Shown here: in pieces, positions 27,667 through 36,855 of the stretch
Position numbering within the stretch: the first letter of the stretch is position 1
Layout: each line of letters opens with the position of its first letter
NCBI GenBank assembly: GCA_052384575.1
Contig: JBQSUQ010000015.1
Direction: 5' to 3' (one strand)
DNA: 64,000 nt
Origin: JBQSUQ01 sp052384575
GTDB lineage: Bacteria > Pseudomonadota > Gammaproteobacteria > Enterobacterales > Pasteurellaceae
Made by a program: the position numbers and the translations under genes
The notes under the pieces: generated by a model
What the model was told of the DNA's origin: nothing
Database searches by the model: none
What the model saw: only the letters and a program-made list of their open reading frames with translations

Positions 27667-28965
27667 TTAATCCTCTTTCAAATCTTTACGCAGAGAAACC
27701 ATCAACTGATCAATTTTGAAATTCTCTGTATCAATGATCTCAAATTTGTATTTATCATATAACACAAAATCGGTTTTCTTCGGAATTTTTCGCAACATAT
27801 ACATCATAAAACCACCGATAGTCTCATAATTTTCTGCTGCGGGGAATTCCACAATATCTAAGGCGCGCATCACATCTTCTAGAGGCGTAATACCGTCGAT
27901 TAACCAAGAATCTTCATCTCGACGTACAATTTGTTCTTCTTCATTGGAAACCAATTCGCCCATCACAATGCTCATCACATCATTTAAGGTGACAATCCCT
28001 ACAACTAACGCATATTCATTGATGATTAAGGCAAAATCTTCCCCTGTGGATTTAAAAAGTTCTAACACTTCATACAAAGACAACGTATCTGGCACAAACA
28101 AGGCCTTGCGTAATAAACGGTTATCCGTTAGCGATACATCGTTGCCGTTTAAATAGCAAGTCAACAAAGTATGAGATTCCACATAACCTAAGATTTTATC
28201 CAAGCCACCATCACAAATTGGTAATTTGGAATGAGAATCTTGCACTAAAGTATTTAATACATCCTGACGCGAAAAAGTGCGGTCTAAAAATACGATATTT
28301 TCACGCGTCGTCATGGTAGAAGTGACAGTTCTGGACTGCATATCAAAAATATTTTCGATAAGATATTGCTCTTGTGCCTTCAACACACCAGATTCAGCAC
28401 CAGCCTCAACTAACGCCACAATATCTTCCGAAGTCATATTTTCTTCTCGTACCGTAGAAATGCGGAATAAACGAAAAACTAAATTTGCAATGCTATCAAT
28501 AAACCACACCAATGGTTTAAAAATAAAAATACAGAATTGCATAATGCTAACAGTTTTAATCGCAATCTTCTCTGGATAGGTCATGGCTAAGCGTTTAGGA
28601 ATAAGATCCGCCACCAAAATAAAAAGGAAAGTCACGACAGTAAATGCTAACCAAGACGCTGCACTATCAACCCAATCCGCTTGCCAATATTGTTGCAAGA
28701 ATTGCGATAAATAAGGATTAATCGCACTTTCCCCAATCATACCACCGAGGATCGCCACCATATTTAAGCCAATTTGCACTACAGTAATAAAACGCCCTGG
28801 TTTTTGTTGTAACTTCAGCACCTCTTCCGCTTTCTGATTTCCTTCATTAGCTAAGGTTTGTAACTTTATTTTACGCGCACCCGCCAAGGAAATTTCCGCA
28901 GAAGAAATCACCGCACTAATAACAATTAGTCCGAAAATAATTAAAATTGCTTCAAATAATCCCAT
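27667..28965 (-). CDS. CNNM/CorC-type membrane protein (hemolysin-family label)
   Basis: The 432-residue product has an N-terminal DUF21/CNNM membrane domain (about residues 1-170, four hydrophobic segments), a CBS pair (about 200-335), and a C-terminal CorC_HlyC domain. This is the architecture of magnesium/cobalt efflux-associated CNNM proteins, often labelled hemolysin without evidence of toxicity. It could equally act in membrane lipid or antimicrobial resistance roles suggested for relatives. An uptake sequence lies within (28276-28284). Confidence 0.85.
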   Translation of the reverse strand: MGLFEAILIIFGLIVISAVISSAEISLAGARKIKLQTLANEGNQKAEEVLKLQQKPGRFITVVQIGLNMVAILGGMIGESAINPYLSQFLQQYWQADWVDSAASWLAFTVVTFLFILVADLIPKRLAMTYPEKIAIKTVSIMQFCIFIFKPLVWFIDSIANLVFRLFRISTVREENMTSEDIVALVEAGAESGVLKAQEQYLIENIFDMQSRTVTSTMTTRENIVFLDRTFSRQDVLNTLVQDSHSKLPICDGGLDKILGYVESHTLLTCYLNGNDVSLTDNRLLRKALFVPDTLSLYEVLELFKSTGEDFALIINEYALVVGIVTLNDVMSIVMGELVSNEEEQIVRRDEDSWLIDGITPLEDVMRALDIVEFPAAENYETIGGFMMYMLRKIPKKTDFVLYDKYKFEIIDTENFKIDQLMVSLRKDLKED

Positions 28966-28991
28966 AAAAATATCCTAATTTTCACCGCACT

Positions 28992-31013
28992 TTAGGCAGA
29001 ATATTGTTGAACAAAGTCTAAGAAACGCCCTTCATCCCACACTTCGATCCCTAATTCTTGTGCTTTACTTAATTTTGAACCGGCAGCCTCACCAGCAATC
29101 ACTAAATCTGTTTTCGCAGATACACTACCGCTCACTTTACAACCAAAAGATTGCAATAATTCTTTCGCTTCAGAACGCCCCATTTTTGTTAAGGTTCCCG
29201 TTAAAACAACGGTTTTATTTAACAATGGATTTTGCTGCGTTTCTTTGACTTCCACATCATCCCAATGCACCCCTTGCGCAATGAGATCATTCACCACCGC
29301 TAAATTATGTTCCTCACGCCAGAAGACATAAATATGATTTGCAACAACTTGCCCAACGTCTGGCACCGCTTGTAATTGTTCAATATCAGCCTGCTGAAGC
29401 GCGGTTAAATTTTTGAAGAAATTCGCTAAATTCAATGCGGTTGCTTCGCCAACTTCACGAATACCTAAAGCAAAAATAAAACGAGCAAGCGTAGTTTTCT
29501 TCGATTTATCCAAACTATCCAAGGCATTTTGTGCTGATTTTTGCCCCATCCGTTCCAAACGCATAAGGGCAAACAAATCCAATTTGAATAAATCTGCAGG
29601 CGTGTGAATAAGTTCTCGCTCTACTAATTGTTCAATCAATTTGGCGCCCACACCATCAATATCCATAGCTTTACGAGAAACAAAATGCTTGAGAGATTCT
29701 TTACGTTGCGCATCACAAAATAAACCGCCAGTACAACGCGCAACGGCTTCTCCTTCAATACGCACAACAGCGGAATCACAAACAGGGCAATGGGTTGGGA
29801 ATTGGATTTTTTTCGCATCCGCGGGGCGACGTTCATGCACAACACCAACAATTTGAGGAATCACATCGCCAGCTCGACGAATAATGACCGTATCGCCAAT
29901 GGCAATATCCAAACGCTCAATTTCATCGCCATTATGTAAGGTTGCATTGCTTACAGTTACACCCGCAACAAAAACAGGCTCTAATTTCGCCACTGGCGTT
30001 ATTGCCCCTGTTCGTCCCACTTGGAATTCAACGTCATTTAGTACAGTCATTTCCTCCTGCGCAGGGAATTTGTAGGCAATAGCCCAACGTGGCGCTTTTG
30101 AAATAAATCCCAATTCCTGTTGTAACGCAATATCATTGATTTTTAACACCGTACCATCAATGTCATAACCTAACGTTGGGCGTTTTTGCTGAATAGTGCG
30201 GTAGAAATTCAAGACATTTTCAACACCATCACACAATTGAATTTCGTTATTTACAGGAATTCCTAATGATTTTAACCACTGCAAACGCTCATACTGGGTA
30301 TTTGGCAATTCAACCCCTTCCGCTACACCAATACTGTAAGCATTTAATTGTAATGGACGCAGACTGGTAATGCGAGGGTCTAACTGACGTAATGATCCTG
30401 CTGCTGCATTACGCGGATTCGCAAATGTTTTTTCCCCTTTACTTAAGGCTTGTTGGTTTAATTTTTCAAACCCAGCCTGCGGCATAAAGACCTCGCCCCG
30501 CACCTCTAAACGTATAGGCGGATTATCGGTGAGAAGCTGTAATGGAATATTGCGGATCGTACGAATATTAGCAGTAATATCTTCTCCAGTCGTACCATCT
30601 CCCCTCGTTGCTGCCTGAGTTAAAATACCATTAACATATAAAATACTTACAGCCAAACCATCTAATTTTGGCTCACAACAAAATGCTAATGTTTTAGTTT
30701 GCCCCGACAAACGCTCCTGAATACGTTTCACGAAAGCATGGAAATCTTCATCAGAAAACGCATTGTCTAAAGAAAGCATGGGAATTTCATGGGTGATTTG
30801 TGCAAAGTTCGTTAATGGTTTGGCACCAACTCGTTGCGTAGGCGAATTTTCCGTAATTAATTCAGGATGTTGTTGTTCTAAATGCTTTAATTGATGGAAA
30901 AGTCGATCATACTCGCTATCAGGAATTTTAGGATCATCTAAAACATGGTATTGATATTCATGATAACGAAGTTGTTCACGCAATGAAGCAATTTGTTGAG
31001 CTATATCTGTCAT
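28992..31013 (-). CDS. ligA: NAD-dependent DNA ligase
   Basis: LigA seals nicks in replication and repair. I start at MTDIAQQIAS (673 residues; the family is about 670); an ATG 33 bp further upstream (31044-31046) would overlap the zipA terminator stem. The adenylation lysine lies in CEPKLDGLAVS, the zinc site uses CPVCDS and CTGGLFC, helix-hairpin-helix repeats follow, and a BRCT domain ends the protein. zipA is immediately upstream, the usual pairing. Confidence 0.96.
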   Translation of the reverse strand: MTDIAQQIASLREQLRYHEYQYHVLDDPKIPDSEYDRLFHQLKHLEQQHPELITENSPTQRVGAKPLTNFAQITHEIPMLSLDNAFSDEDFHAFVKRIQERLSGQTKTLAFCCEPKLDGLAVSILYVNGILTQAATRGDGTTGEDITANIRTIRNIPLQLLTDNPPIRLEVRGEVFMPQAGFEKLNQQALSKGEKTFANPRNAAAGSLRQLDPRITSLRPLQLNAYSIGVAEGVELPNTQYERLQWLKSLGIPVNNEIQLCDGVENVLNFYRTIQQKRPTLGYDIDGTVLKINDIALQQELGFISKAPRWAIAYKFPAQEEMTVLNDVEFQVGRTGAITPVAKLEPVFVAGVTVSNATLHNGDEIERLDIAIGDTVIIRRAGDVIPQIVGVVHERRPADAKKIQFPTHCPVCDSAVVRIEGEAVARCTGGLFCDAQRKESLKHFVSRKAMDIDGVGAKLIEQLVERELIHTPADLFKLDLFALMRLERMGQKSAQNALDSLDKSKKTTLARFIFALGIREVGEATALNLANFFKNLTALQQADIEQLQAVPDVGQVVANHIYVFWREEHNLAVVNDLIAQGVHWDDVEVKETQQNPLLNKTVVLTGTLTKMGRSEAKELLQSFGCKVSGSVSAKTDLVIAGEAAGSKLSKAQELGIEVWDEGRFLDFVQQYSA

Positions 31014-31039
31014 TCTTTTTCCTAAACTTGAATAAATAA

Positions 31040-31064
31040 ACCGCACTTTAAATTAAAGTGCGGT
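31040..31064 (-). terminator. zipA terminator made from inverted uptake sequences
   Basis: ACCGCACTT (31040-31048) and AAGTGCGGT (31056-31064) face each other with a 7-nt centre whose flanks also pair (TTAA). On the minus strand the stem is followed by TTTATTT. Its position supports the shorter ligA start. Confidence 0.65.
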
Positions 31065-31090
31065 TAAATTTTGGCTTATTTTATCGCGAA

Positions 31091-32047
31091 TTAAACACGA
31101 GATAAATAAAGTTGTTCTGCACTTTCATCTAATAATTCTTGTTGCTCCGTTAAGACAAAGCCACCTAACTCAGCAGCAAGATTCTTCGCTGTTTGAATCA
31201 TCATGCGTAAATTCGTGCGTTCATCTCCAACCAATGAAGGCACTTGCATAAATAGCGCAATGCCCACTGTGGTAAAATCTTGCATACCATAAGGATTGAA
31301 AGTACCTGGCTGATTAATATTTGCTACACTAAAAATAACGGGACTTGCCACCGTATCCACATGACGATGATACAAATCACCTTTACCAAACACAAAGCCA
31401 AAATTATCTAAACAATGAGCAAGAGTATGGCCTTGGAATTGGCTATTTTCTGCCGCCACCACATACAGCATAATAAACTCTTTCGCTACGGTTTCTTGTA
31501 CAGGTTCTTCCTGTTGCACAGACCATTCATTTTCAACGGGTTGTTGTAATTTGGCATTCGAAATAGGCGAAGACATTGATTGCGAGGACTCCCTTAATTC
31601 AACGCGCAACTGTTCATTAGACATATCAATACCTTCTTCAGAGTCCGCATATTCTGCCATTTCTGCTAAGGTTCGTTCTGCAATATTTGCCGATGGCTTC
31701 TTAATTTCTGGCTCGTACACATAGGTCTCTGTTGCTTGGCTTCTTGTATTATGATCTGCCTTAGGCAACGTAATTTTTATTTGATCTGCAGACTCAGCAA
31801 CAGGCATCGGAGATGGTTGAGACGCAACTTCTGGTTGCTGAAAAGGCATAGATTGAACCGGCTGAACTTCTTCCTTAACAGGAAAATCAGGTGTTGCGGT
31901 AGCTTGAGCAGGCACATTGCCACGATTAAAATTATTTGCATTATCAAAATATTGCGATTTTTCTCGACGATTCGCCCAAATACCATGTGCGACTAACCCG
32001 ATTAACGCCAAAATACCTAAGATAATTAAAATTGTATTAAGATCCAT
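31091..32047 (-). CDS. zipA: Cell division protein ZipA
   Basis: ZipA anchors FtsZ filaments to the inner membrane. The 318-residue protein has the typical N-terminal membrane helix (residues 4-24), a basic stretch, a long proline/glutamine-rich linker, and the C-terminal FtsZ-binding domain starting near residue 190 (EFIMLYVVAAENSQFQG). It is followed by ligA and is divergent from cysZ. Confidence 0.94.
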   Translation of the reverse strand: MDLNTILIILGILALIGLVAHGIWANRREKSQYFDNANNFNRGNVPAQATATPDFPVKEEVQPVQSMPFQQPEVASQPSPMPVAESADQIKITLPKADHNTRSQATETYVYEPEIKKPSANIAERTLAEMAEYADSEEGIDMSNEQLRVELRESSQSMSSPISNAKLQQPVENEWSVQQEEPVQETVAKEFIMLYVVAAENSQFQGHTLAHCLDNFGFVFGKGDLYHRHVDTVASPVIFSVANINQPGTFNPYGMQDFTTVGIALFMQVPSLVGDERTNLRMMIQTAKNLAAELGGFVLTEQQELLDESAEQLYLSRV

Positions 32048-32180
32048 TGCAAAATGCCCTACTTCATTGCAGCTAAAATAATCGTTAGCTTACCATATTT
32101 ATTCATGTTATGGATCTTGAAATTTGCTTTTTTTAACCGCACTTTATAAGTCATCTTCGCATTTATTGAAAAGGACACTT

Positions 32181-33032
32181 ATGTTAGATCAACAGCAAAT
32201 CAAATCGGGAGTTCATTATTTTCTAATGGGCTACAATTTGATTAAACAAAAAGGGCTACGCCGATTCGTCATTATGCCGATTCTGCTGAATATCCTATTA
32301 ATGATTGGCTTATTTTGGCTATTCATCACTCAAATCAGTGGCATGATCGATTGGGTAATGGGATTTTTACCTTCTTGGTTGGAATGGCTTAGTTCCATTA
32401 TGTTTATCATGTCCTTAGGCATGATTCTCGTGTTTTTCTATTTTTCATTTACCATGCTATCCGGCTTTATTGCTGCACCTTTTAACGGCTTATTAGCAGA
32501 AAAAGTAGAAAAAATGCTCACAGGCGAAAATCTCGCTGATGTCACTATGGCGGATTTTGTCCGAGATATTCCTAGAATGTTGAAACGAGAATGGCAAAAA
32601 TTACTTTATAGTTTACCGATCTATATTGCGCTTTTTTTATTTGGTTTTATGCCGATTTTAGGACAAACAATCGTTCCCATTTTAGGCTTCGTATTTGCCG
32701 CTTGGATGATGGCAATTCAATATTGTGACTATCCCTTTGATAACCACAAAATTGCTTTTCCGACCATGCACGCAAAATTAAAAGAAAACCGAATTCAAAG
32801 TTTAACCTTTGGCGGCTTGGTTTCGCTTTGCACCCTTGTCCCCATTATCAATTTAGTGGTAATTCCTATTGCTGTTTGCGGTGCAACAGCAATGTGGGTC
32901 GAAACTTACCGCCCAACGCTATATCAAAGAAACACAAAAACAACTCAAAATTCCACCGCAGTTTCAACGGAAATCAATGGTAGTCAGGGGAAAGATATCA
33001 TTCCTCGATCTAATACCGATCTGAGCTTATAA
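32181..33032 (+). CDS. cysZ: Sulfate transporter CysZ
   Basis: CysZ is an inner-membrane sulfate permease feeding cysteine synthesis. I start at 32181 (MLDQQQIKSG), preceded by AAGGAC at good spacing; an upstream in-frame ATG at 32124 would add 19 residues. The 283-residue protein has four long hydrophobic segments and the conserved GYNLIKQKGLRRFVIMP start. cysK, the common neighbour, is not next to it here. Confidence 0.92.
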   Translation: MLDQQQIKSGVHYFLMGYNLIKQKGLRRFVIMPILLNILLMIGLFWLFITQISGMIDWVMGFLPSWLEWLSSIMFIMSLGMILVFFYFSFTMLSGFIAAPFNGLLAEKVEKMLTGENLADVTMADFVRDIPRMLKREWQKLLYSLPIYIALFLFGFMPILGQTIVPILGFVFAAWMMAIQYCDYPFDNHKIAFPTMHAKLKENRIQSLTFGGLVSLCTLVPIINLVVIPIAVCGATAMWVETYRPTLYQRNTKTTQNSTAVSTEINGSQGKDIIPRSNTDLSL

Positions 33033-33037
33033 AAAAA

Positions 33038-33058
33038 TAGCCTAGTTCAACTAGGCTA
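33038..33058 (-). terminator. Terminator after pilW
   Basis: TAGCCTAG/CTAGGCTA forms an 8-bp stem with a 5-nt loop, and the pilW stop codon lies at its edge. On the minus strand it is followed by seven T residues. It may also end cysZ transcripts, but lacks a T-run in that direction. Confidence 0.8.
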
Positions 33059-33580
33059 CTGTCTAATTTTATCTGCTCTTTTCGGATCAATTCTAGCAAG
33101 TTCCGATAAACTTTGTTGATAAAGGGCTTGGTCTTTTGCCGCTAAAGCACATAATGCCTTATTTTCATAACTATCGGCTTGGCGATAATAATTTGGTGAA
33201 TTTAATGCCAATTCAAATTGTTGATATGCCTCTTGAAATTCTGCTTGAGAACATAAAAAAGCCCCATAATTATTATGCACATCGCCTTGCTTGTCATCTA
33301 AATCAATGGCTTTAATATAAGAAGCTCTCGCTTGCTGAATATTCCCTTGTTGTTGATAAAAATACGCTAATGCGGAATGCACTAAGTAATAATTTGGTGC
33401 ATAGTTAAGGGCTTTGTCCAAGTTCTGTTTGGCTTGTTCATAATGATGTTGAGCTAAATAACCTAAGGCTAATTCCACTCGAGCTTTTGCCGCTTGTTGC
33501 GTATCAAAGTCCACTTGTGGCACCTGTGATACACAGCCAAGCAATAGAAATGAGCATAAAAAGTGCGGTCTAAATTTCAT
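33056..33580 (-). CDS. pilW: PilF/PilW-type TPR lipoprotein
   Basis: The 174-residue product has a lipoprotein signal with lipobox LLGC (Cys16) and about three TPR repeats (ARVELALGYLAQHHYEQAKQ onward). Family members are outer-membrane pilotins needed to assemble the type IV pilus secretin. It lies downstream of rlmN, the common gammaproteobacterial neighbour. A role in DNA uptake through type IV pili would fit the competence signals of this lineage but is inference. Confidence 0.85.
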   Translation of the reverse strand: MKFRPHFLCSFLLLGCVSQVPQVDFDTQQAAKARVELALGYLAQHHYEQAKQNLDKALNYAPNYYLVHSALAYFYQQQGNIQQARASYIKAIDLDDKQGDVHNNYGAFLCSQAEFQEAYQQFELALNSPNYYRQADSYENKALCALAAKDQALYQQSLSELARIDPKRADKIRQ

Positions 33581-33612
33581 TATTTTCTCTACTTTAAATG
33601 GAGTGAATAACT

Positions 33613-33642
33613 CAATAAACCGCCTTCATTCTGGGTTTATTG
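33613..33642 (-). terminator. Possible hairpin overlapping the rlmN stop
   Basis: CAATAAACC and GGTTTATTG form a 9-bp stem with an 11-12-nt loop, overlapping the rlmN stop codon. There is no convincing T-run, so it may be a weak terminator or a processing hairpin before pilW. Confidence 0.35.
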
Positions 33643-34752
33643 AACCTTTATATCAATACTTTCACCAAACTGTTTCTTAGCAGCAGTACGTTTTGTTCTA
33701 TCAATCACATCGCCCGCTAATTGCCCACAAGCTGCGTCAATATCATCACCACGCGTTTTGCGAACAATCACAGTTAAACCATATTCCATCAATGTTTTTT
33801 GGAAGCGATCAATACGAGAGTTAGAACTTTTTGCATAAGGCGCTTCAGGGAACGGATTCCAAGGAATCAAGTTAATTTTACAAGGAGTATTTTTAAGCAC
33901 TTCTGCTAACTGATGCGCATGTTCCGTTCCATCATTCACATGATCGAGCAAAACATATTCAATGGTTACCTTGCCATGATTCGCATTAGAAACACTTAAA
34001 TAACGATTTACGCTATCAATTAACATTTTAATGTTGTATTTTTTGTTAATTGGTACTAACACATCACGCAGTTCATCATTTGGTGCATGTAATGAAATCG
34101 CTAATGCCACATCAATCATTTCACTTAATTTATCTAGCGCAGGCACAACTCCTGACGTAGATAAAGTGACACGACGTTTTGATAAACCATAAGCAAAATC
34201 ATCTAACATTAATTCCATTGCAGGCACGACGTTCGCCACATTGAGTAATGGCTCGCCCATTCCCATCATAACAACATTAGTAATCGGTCTTACGCCTGTC
34301 ACACCAAAATTACCTAGAATCTTAGACGCACGCCATACTTGACCAATAATTTCAGAGACCGTTAAGTTTCGGTTAAATCCTTGTTGTGCCGTTGAACAGA
34401 AAGTACAAGCCAATGCACAGCCCACTTGTGAAGAAACACATAAAGTCGCACGATCGCCTTCTGGAATATACACAGTTTCAACCTGTTGGTTACCCACTTG
34501 CATTGCCCATTTGATCGTACCATCAGAAGAACGCTGTTCTACCGCAACTTCTGGCGCAACAATTTCCGCCACAGATTTCAATTTTTCGCGTAACTGTTTG
34601 TTTAAATTAGTCATATTATCGAAATTATCTTCACCAAAATGATAAATCCATTTGACTAATTGGTCTGCACGAAACGGTTTTTCGCCTAATTCTTTAAAAA
34701 ACTCGCGCATTTGTTGGCGAGTGAGATTCATTAAGTTAATTTTGTCTGACAT
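33637..34752 (-). CDS. rlmN: 23S rRNA (adenine2503-C2)/tRNA (A37-C2) methyltransferase
   Basis: RlmN is a radical-SAM enzyme that methylates A2503 of 23S rRNA and A37 of some tRNAs. The 371-residue protein has the iron-sulfur motif CALACTFC, the GMGEPLLN segment, and a conserved C-terminal cysteine region (AACGQLAGD). It lies upstream of pilW on the same strand. Confidence 0.96.
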   Translation of the reverse strand: MSDKINLMNLTRQQMREFFKELGEKPFRADQLVKWIYHFGEDNFDNMTNLNKQLREKLKSVAEIVAPEVAVEQRSSDGTIKWAMQVGNQQVETVYIPEGDRATLCVSSQVGCALACTFCSTAQQGFNRNLTVSEIIGQVWRASKILGNFGVTGVRPITNVVMMGMGEPLLNVANVVPAMELMLDDFAYGLSKRRVTLSTSGVVPALDKLSEMIDVALAISLHAPNDELRDVLVPINKKYNIKMLIDSVNRYLSVSNANHGKVTIEYVLLDHVNDGTEHAHQLAEVLKNTPCKINLIPWNPFPEAPYAKSSNSRIDRFQKTLMEYGLTVIVRKTRGDDIDAACGQLAGDVIDRTKRTAAKKQFGESIDIKVQ

Positions 34753-34795
34753 TTTTGCCCCGTTATTACACCTTACGGCATTGTTTATACATAAT

Positions 34796-34829
34796 AAAAG
34801 GGCGACATTCTACCGATTTCCGCCCTTTT
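34796..34829 (-). terminator. Terminator after the ccm operon
   Basis: AAAAGGGCG and CGCCCTTTT form a 9-bp stem with a 16-nt loop and a T-run on the minus strand. It lies between ccmI and rlmN. Confidence 0.7.
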
Positions 34830-34893
34830 AATCTATCAATTTCACAAAATAATGCAAAAATACACCGCACTTTTTGGAATGTTGATCACAAAA

Positions 34894-35802
34894 CTATTGT
34901 GGTGTGATCGTTTTTTTCTTTTCTTCTTGCTGCTCTTCTAAGGCATCACGTGCTGAACGAATAGATTTCTCGATTAATGCACGTCGGCGATCATCTTCTG
35001 GCATAAATTTCAACATCATCGCCCAACTAACAATCGCCATTTTGTAATCTTCTTGCTCAAAATAACGAAACGCCAGCAAGCTTAAAGCATCCATATTGGT
35101 ATGATCCTGACGAATTACTTGTTTGAGCAATTCTTCCCCCTGACTACGTTCACTTTCATCAGTAGAAAACATTAAAATTCGAGCATAAGCCAATTTATAT
35201 TGGGTATTTTCTTGATCTAAGCGATGTGCCTTTGCGTAGCTGTCCAATGCCAATTGGCCATTATCCATTGCCATGCCAAGTTGTCCCAATAAAAACCAAC
35301 TTTTCGCATCATTTGGCTCTTTTTGCACTTTCATACGAAGTGCGGTGGAAAATTGCTGCATTTCTTGTTCAGAAAGTGGATTTGTTTCTTCTTCCTTCAC
35401 TCGCTCATAAAAATAAGGCAATTTTTCGTAGGATTTCGCCAACATATCTTGCGCTTGCCAAGCGCCTAATTTGAAATAGGTCACGCCCGCGATAATGGCT
35501 AGGCTAAATAATCCTGTAACAAACCAAAGCTTACTCACTGATTTTGTGGCATTTTTCAGTTCAGATTGAGCAGGAATATCTTGCAATAAGGTTTGCTGCA
35601 ATTCCGTTTTGATCTGCTCGCTATTTTCAATTAAACCCTGTTGTTGATCTCGTTCAATTTCTTTTAAACGATCTAAATAAAACGCTTTGTTGAGTTGATC
35701 ACGCTCTGTTTGTTGCTGTGGCTGTGCCTTTCTCAACAAAGGATAGAAACAAATTAAGGCAATTACTAAGGTCAGTAATCCAATACTTAACCATAACATC
35801 AT
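34894..35802 (-). CDS. ccmI: Cytochrome c maturation TPR protein CcmI
   Basis: CcmI presents apocytochrome c to the haem ligation complex. The 302-residue product has two membrane helices (near residues 2-22 and 92-112) and a C-terminal TPR region (AKSWFLLGQLGMAMDNGQLALDSYAKA). It could also be named NrfG/CcmH C-terminal part in other schemes. The start overlaps the ccmH stop by 4 bp, so the two are translationally coupled. Confidence 0.88.
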   Translation of the reverse strand: MMLWLSIGLLTLVIALICFYPLLRKAQPQQQTERDQLNKAFYLDRLKEIERDQQQGLIENSEQIKTELQQTLLQDIPAQSELKNATKSVSKLWFVTGLFSLAIIAGVTYFKLGAWQAQDMLAKSYEKLPYFYERVKEEETNPLSEQEMQQFSTALRMKVQKEPNDAKSWFLLGQLGMAMDNGQLALDSYAKAHRLDQENTQYKLAYARILMFSTDESERSQGEELLKQVIRQDHTNMDALSLLAFRYFEQEDYKMAIVSWAMMLKFMPEDDRRRALIEKSIRSARDALEEQQEEKKKTITPQ

Positions 35803-36266
35803 AATGATTCCTTATCATTTAAAATGGATTGTAAGCGTTGACTTTCACTCTCGCTTAAGGAAGTATCTGTTTGGATATTAGCATTACGTTTTTTAGGCTG
35901 ACGGCGCAATACCATAAACAAACCCAATAACACTAAAATAGCAGGCACAATCCATAACAAAATGCTGGCAGCCGTAATCGGTGGATTATAGGTGACAAAA
36001 TTGCCATAGCGCTCAACCATGTAATCCACAATATCTTGTTTGCTTTTCCCTTCCTGCAATAATTCAAACACCTTGCCACGCATATCAACAGCGATCGTGG
36101 CATTACTATCCGCAATATTATTGTTTTGACATTGTGGACAACGTAACTGCTGAGTTAATGAATGATAGTCTTCCTCTTGCTGCGTAGATTGGAAATTTAG
36201 CGCATCAATGGCCGAAAAAGCAGAAACACTAATAAACAAAGTAAAAAGTGCGGTCCATTTTTTCAT
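35799..36266 (-). CDS. ccmH: Cytochrome c maturation thioreductase CcmH
   Basis: CcmH keeps apocytochrome c cysteines reduced for haem attachment. The 155-residue product has a signal peptide, the redox motif LRCPQCQ, and a membrane helix near residues 105-125. It corresponds to the N-terminal, NrfF-like part of E. coli CcmH, whose C-terminal part is the separate ccmI gene here. It overlaps both neighbours. Confidence 0.92.
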   Translation of the reverse strand: MKKWTALFTLFISVSAFSAIDALNFQSTQQEEDYHSLTQQLRCPQCQNNNIADSNATIAVDMRGKVFELLQEGKSKQDIVDYMVERYGNFVTYNPPITAASILLWIVPAILVLLGLFMVLRRQPKKRNANIQTDTSLSESESQRLQSILNDKESL

Positions 36267-36817
36267 TATTTTTGCTCCGCCAATTTGTCATAAATCGGTT
36301 TTAAGACATTGTTCCAGACTTTTTCGTTCACATCACCAGCATGACGATAATGAATAACGCCTTTTCCATCAATAATGAAGGTTTCTGGCGCACCATAGAC
36401 ACCTAAATCCAAACCAAAAGAGCCTTTTTCATCTTTTAGTACGATTTGGTACGGATTTTTTAAGTCTTTCAACCATTTAATCGCTTTTTCATTGTTATCT
36501 TTATAATCTAAACCAATAATCACAATGCCTTGTTGTGCAAGTTGATTTAAGTATTGATGTTCCGCATAACAAGTTGGGCACCAAGTCGCCCATACATTTA
36601 ATAAAATAGGTTGACCTTGTTGAAAAATCTCATTGCCCACCGCTTTATTCTCAAATAAATCGTACAGCGTTTTACTTGGCACCGTTTTACCGATTAACGC
36701 ACTTTCCAAAGCCTTAGGATCTTCACCTTGTGCATTGCGTTGTAACTGCACAAAGAAAGCAATAATCAATCCAAAGAAAATAATAAGAGGAAGATATAAT
36801 TTTTTATTCATACTCAT
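36266..36817 (-). CDS. ccmG: Thiol:disulfide oxidoreductase CcmG/DsbE
   Basis: CcmG is a membrane-anchored thioredoxin-like protein that reduces apocytochrome c or CcmH. The 183-residue product has an N-terminal anchor (residues 8-25) and the active-site WCPTCY within VWATWCPTCYAEH. The family's GVYGAPETFIID loop is present. The start may be the third codon (MNKKLYLP), which I cannot settle. It lies between ccmF and ccmH. Confidence 0.93.
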   Translation of the reverse strand: MSMNKKLYLPLIIFFGLIIAFFVQLQRNAQGEDPKALESALIGKTVPSKTLYDLFENKAVGNEIFQQGQPILLNVWATWCPTCYAEHQYLNQLAQQGIVIIGLDYKDNNEKAIKWLKDLKNPYQIVLKDEKGSFGLDLGVYGAPETFIIDGKGVIHYRHAGDVNEKVWNNVLKPIYDKLAEQK

Positions 36818-36855
36818 TCATATCCAATTATCAATATGTAAGCCAATTGTCAGCC

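Noticed and set aside
27667..28965. Hemolysin label for the CBS/CorC membrane protein
   Set aside because: The domain order is that of a CNNM/CorC ion-homeostasis protein; the hemolysin name in this family has no support from the sequence.
31014..31046. Upstream start of ligA
   Set aside because: It would place the first codons in the zipA terminator stem and give a longer protein than the family.
36266..36281. Overlap of ccmH and ccmG as a possible frameshift
   Set aside because: A one-base overlap with intact domains on both sides is normal translational coupling in ccm operons.
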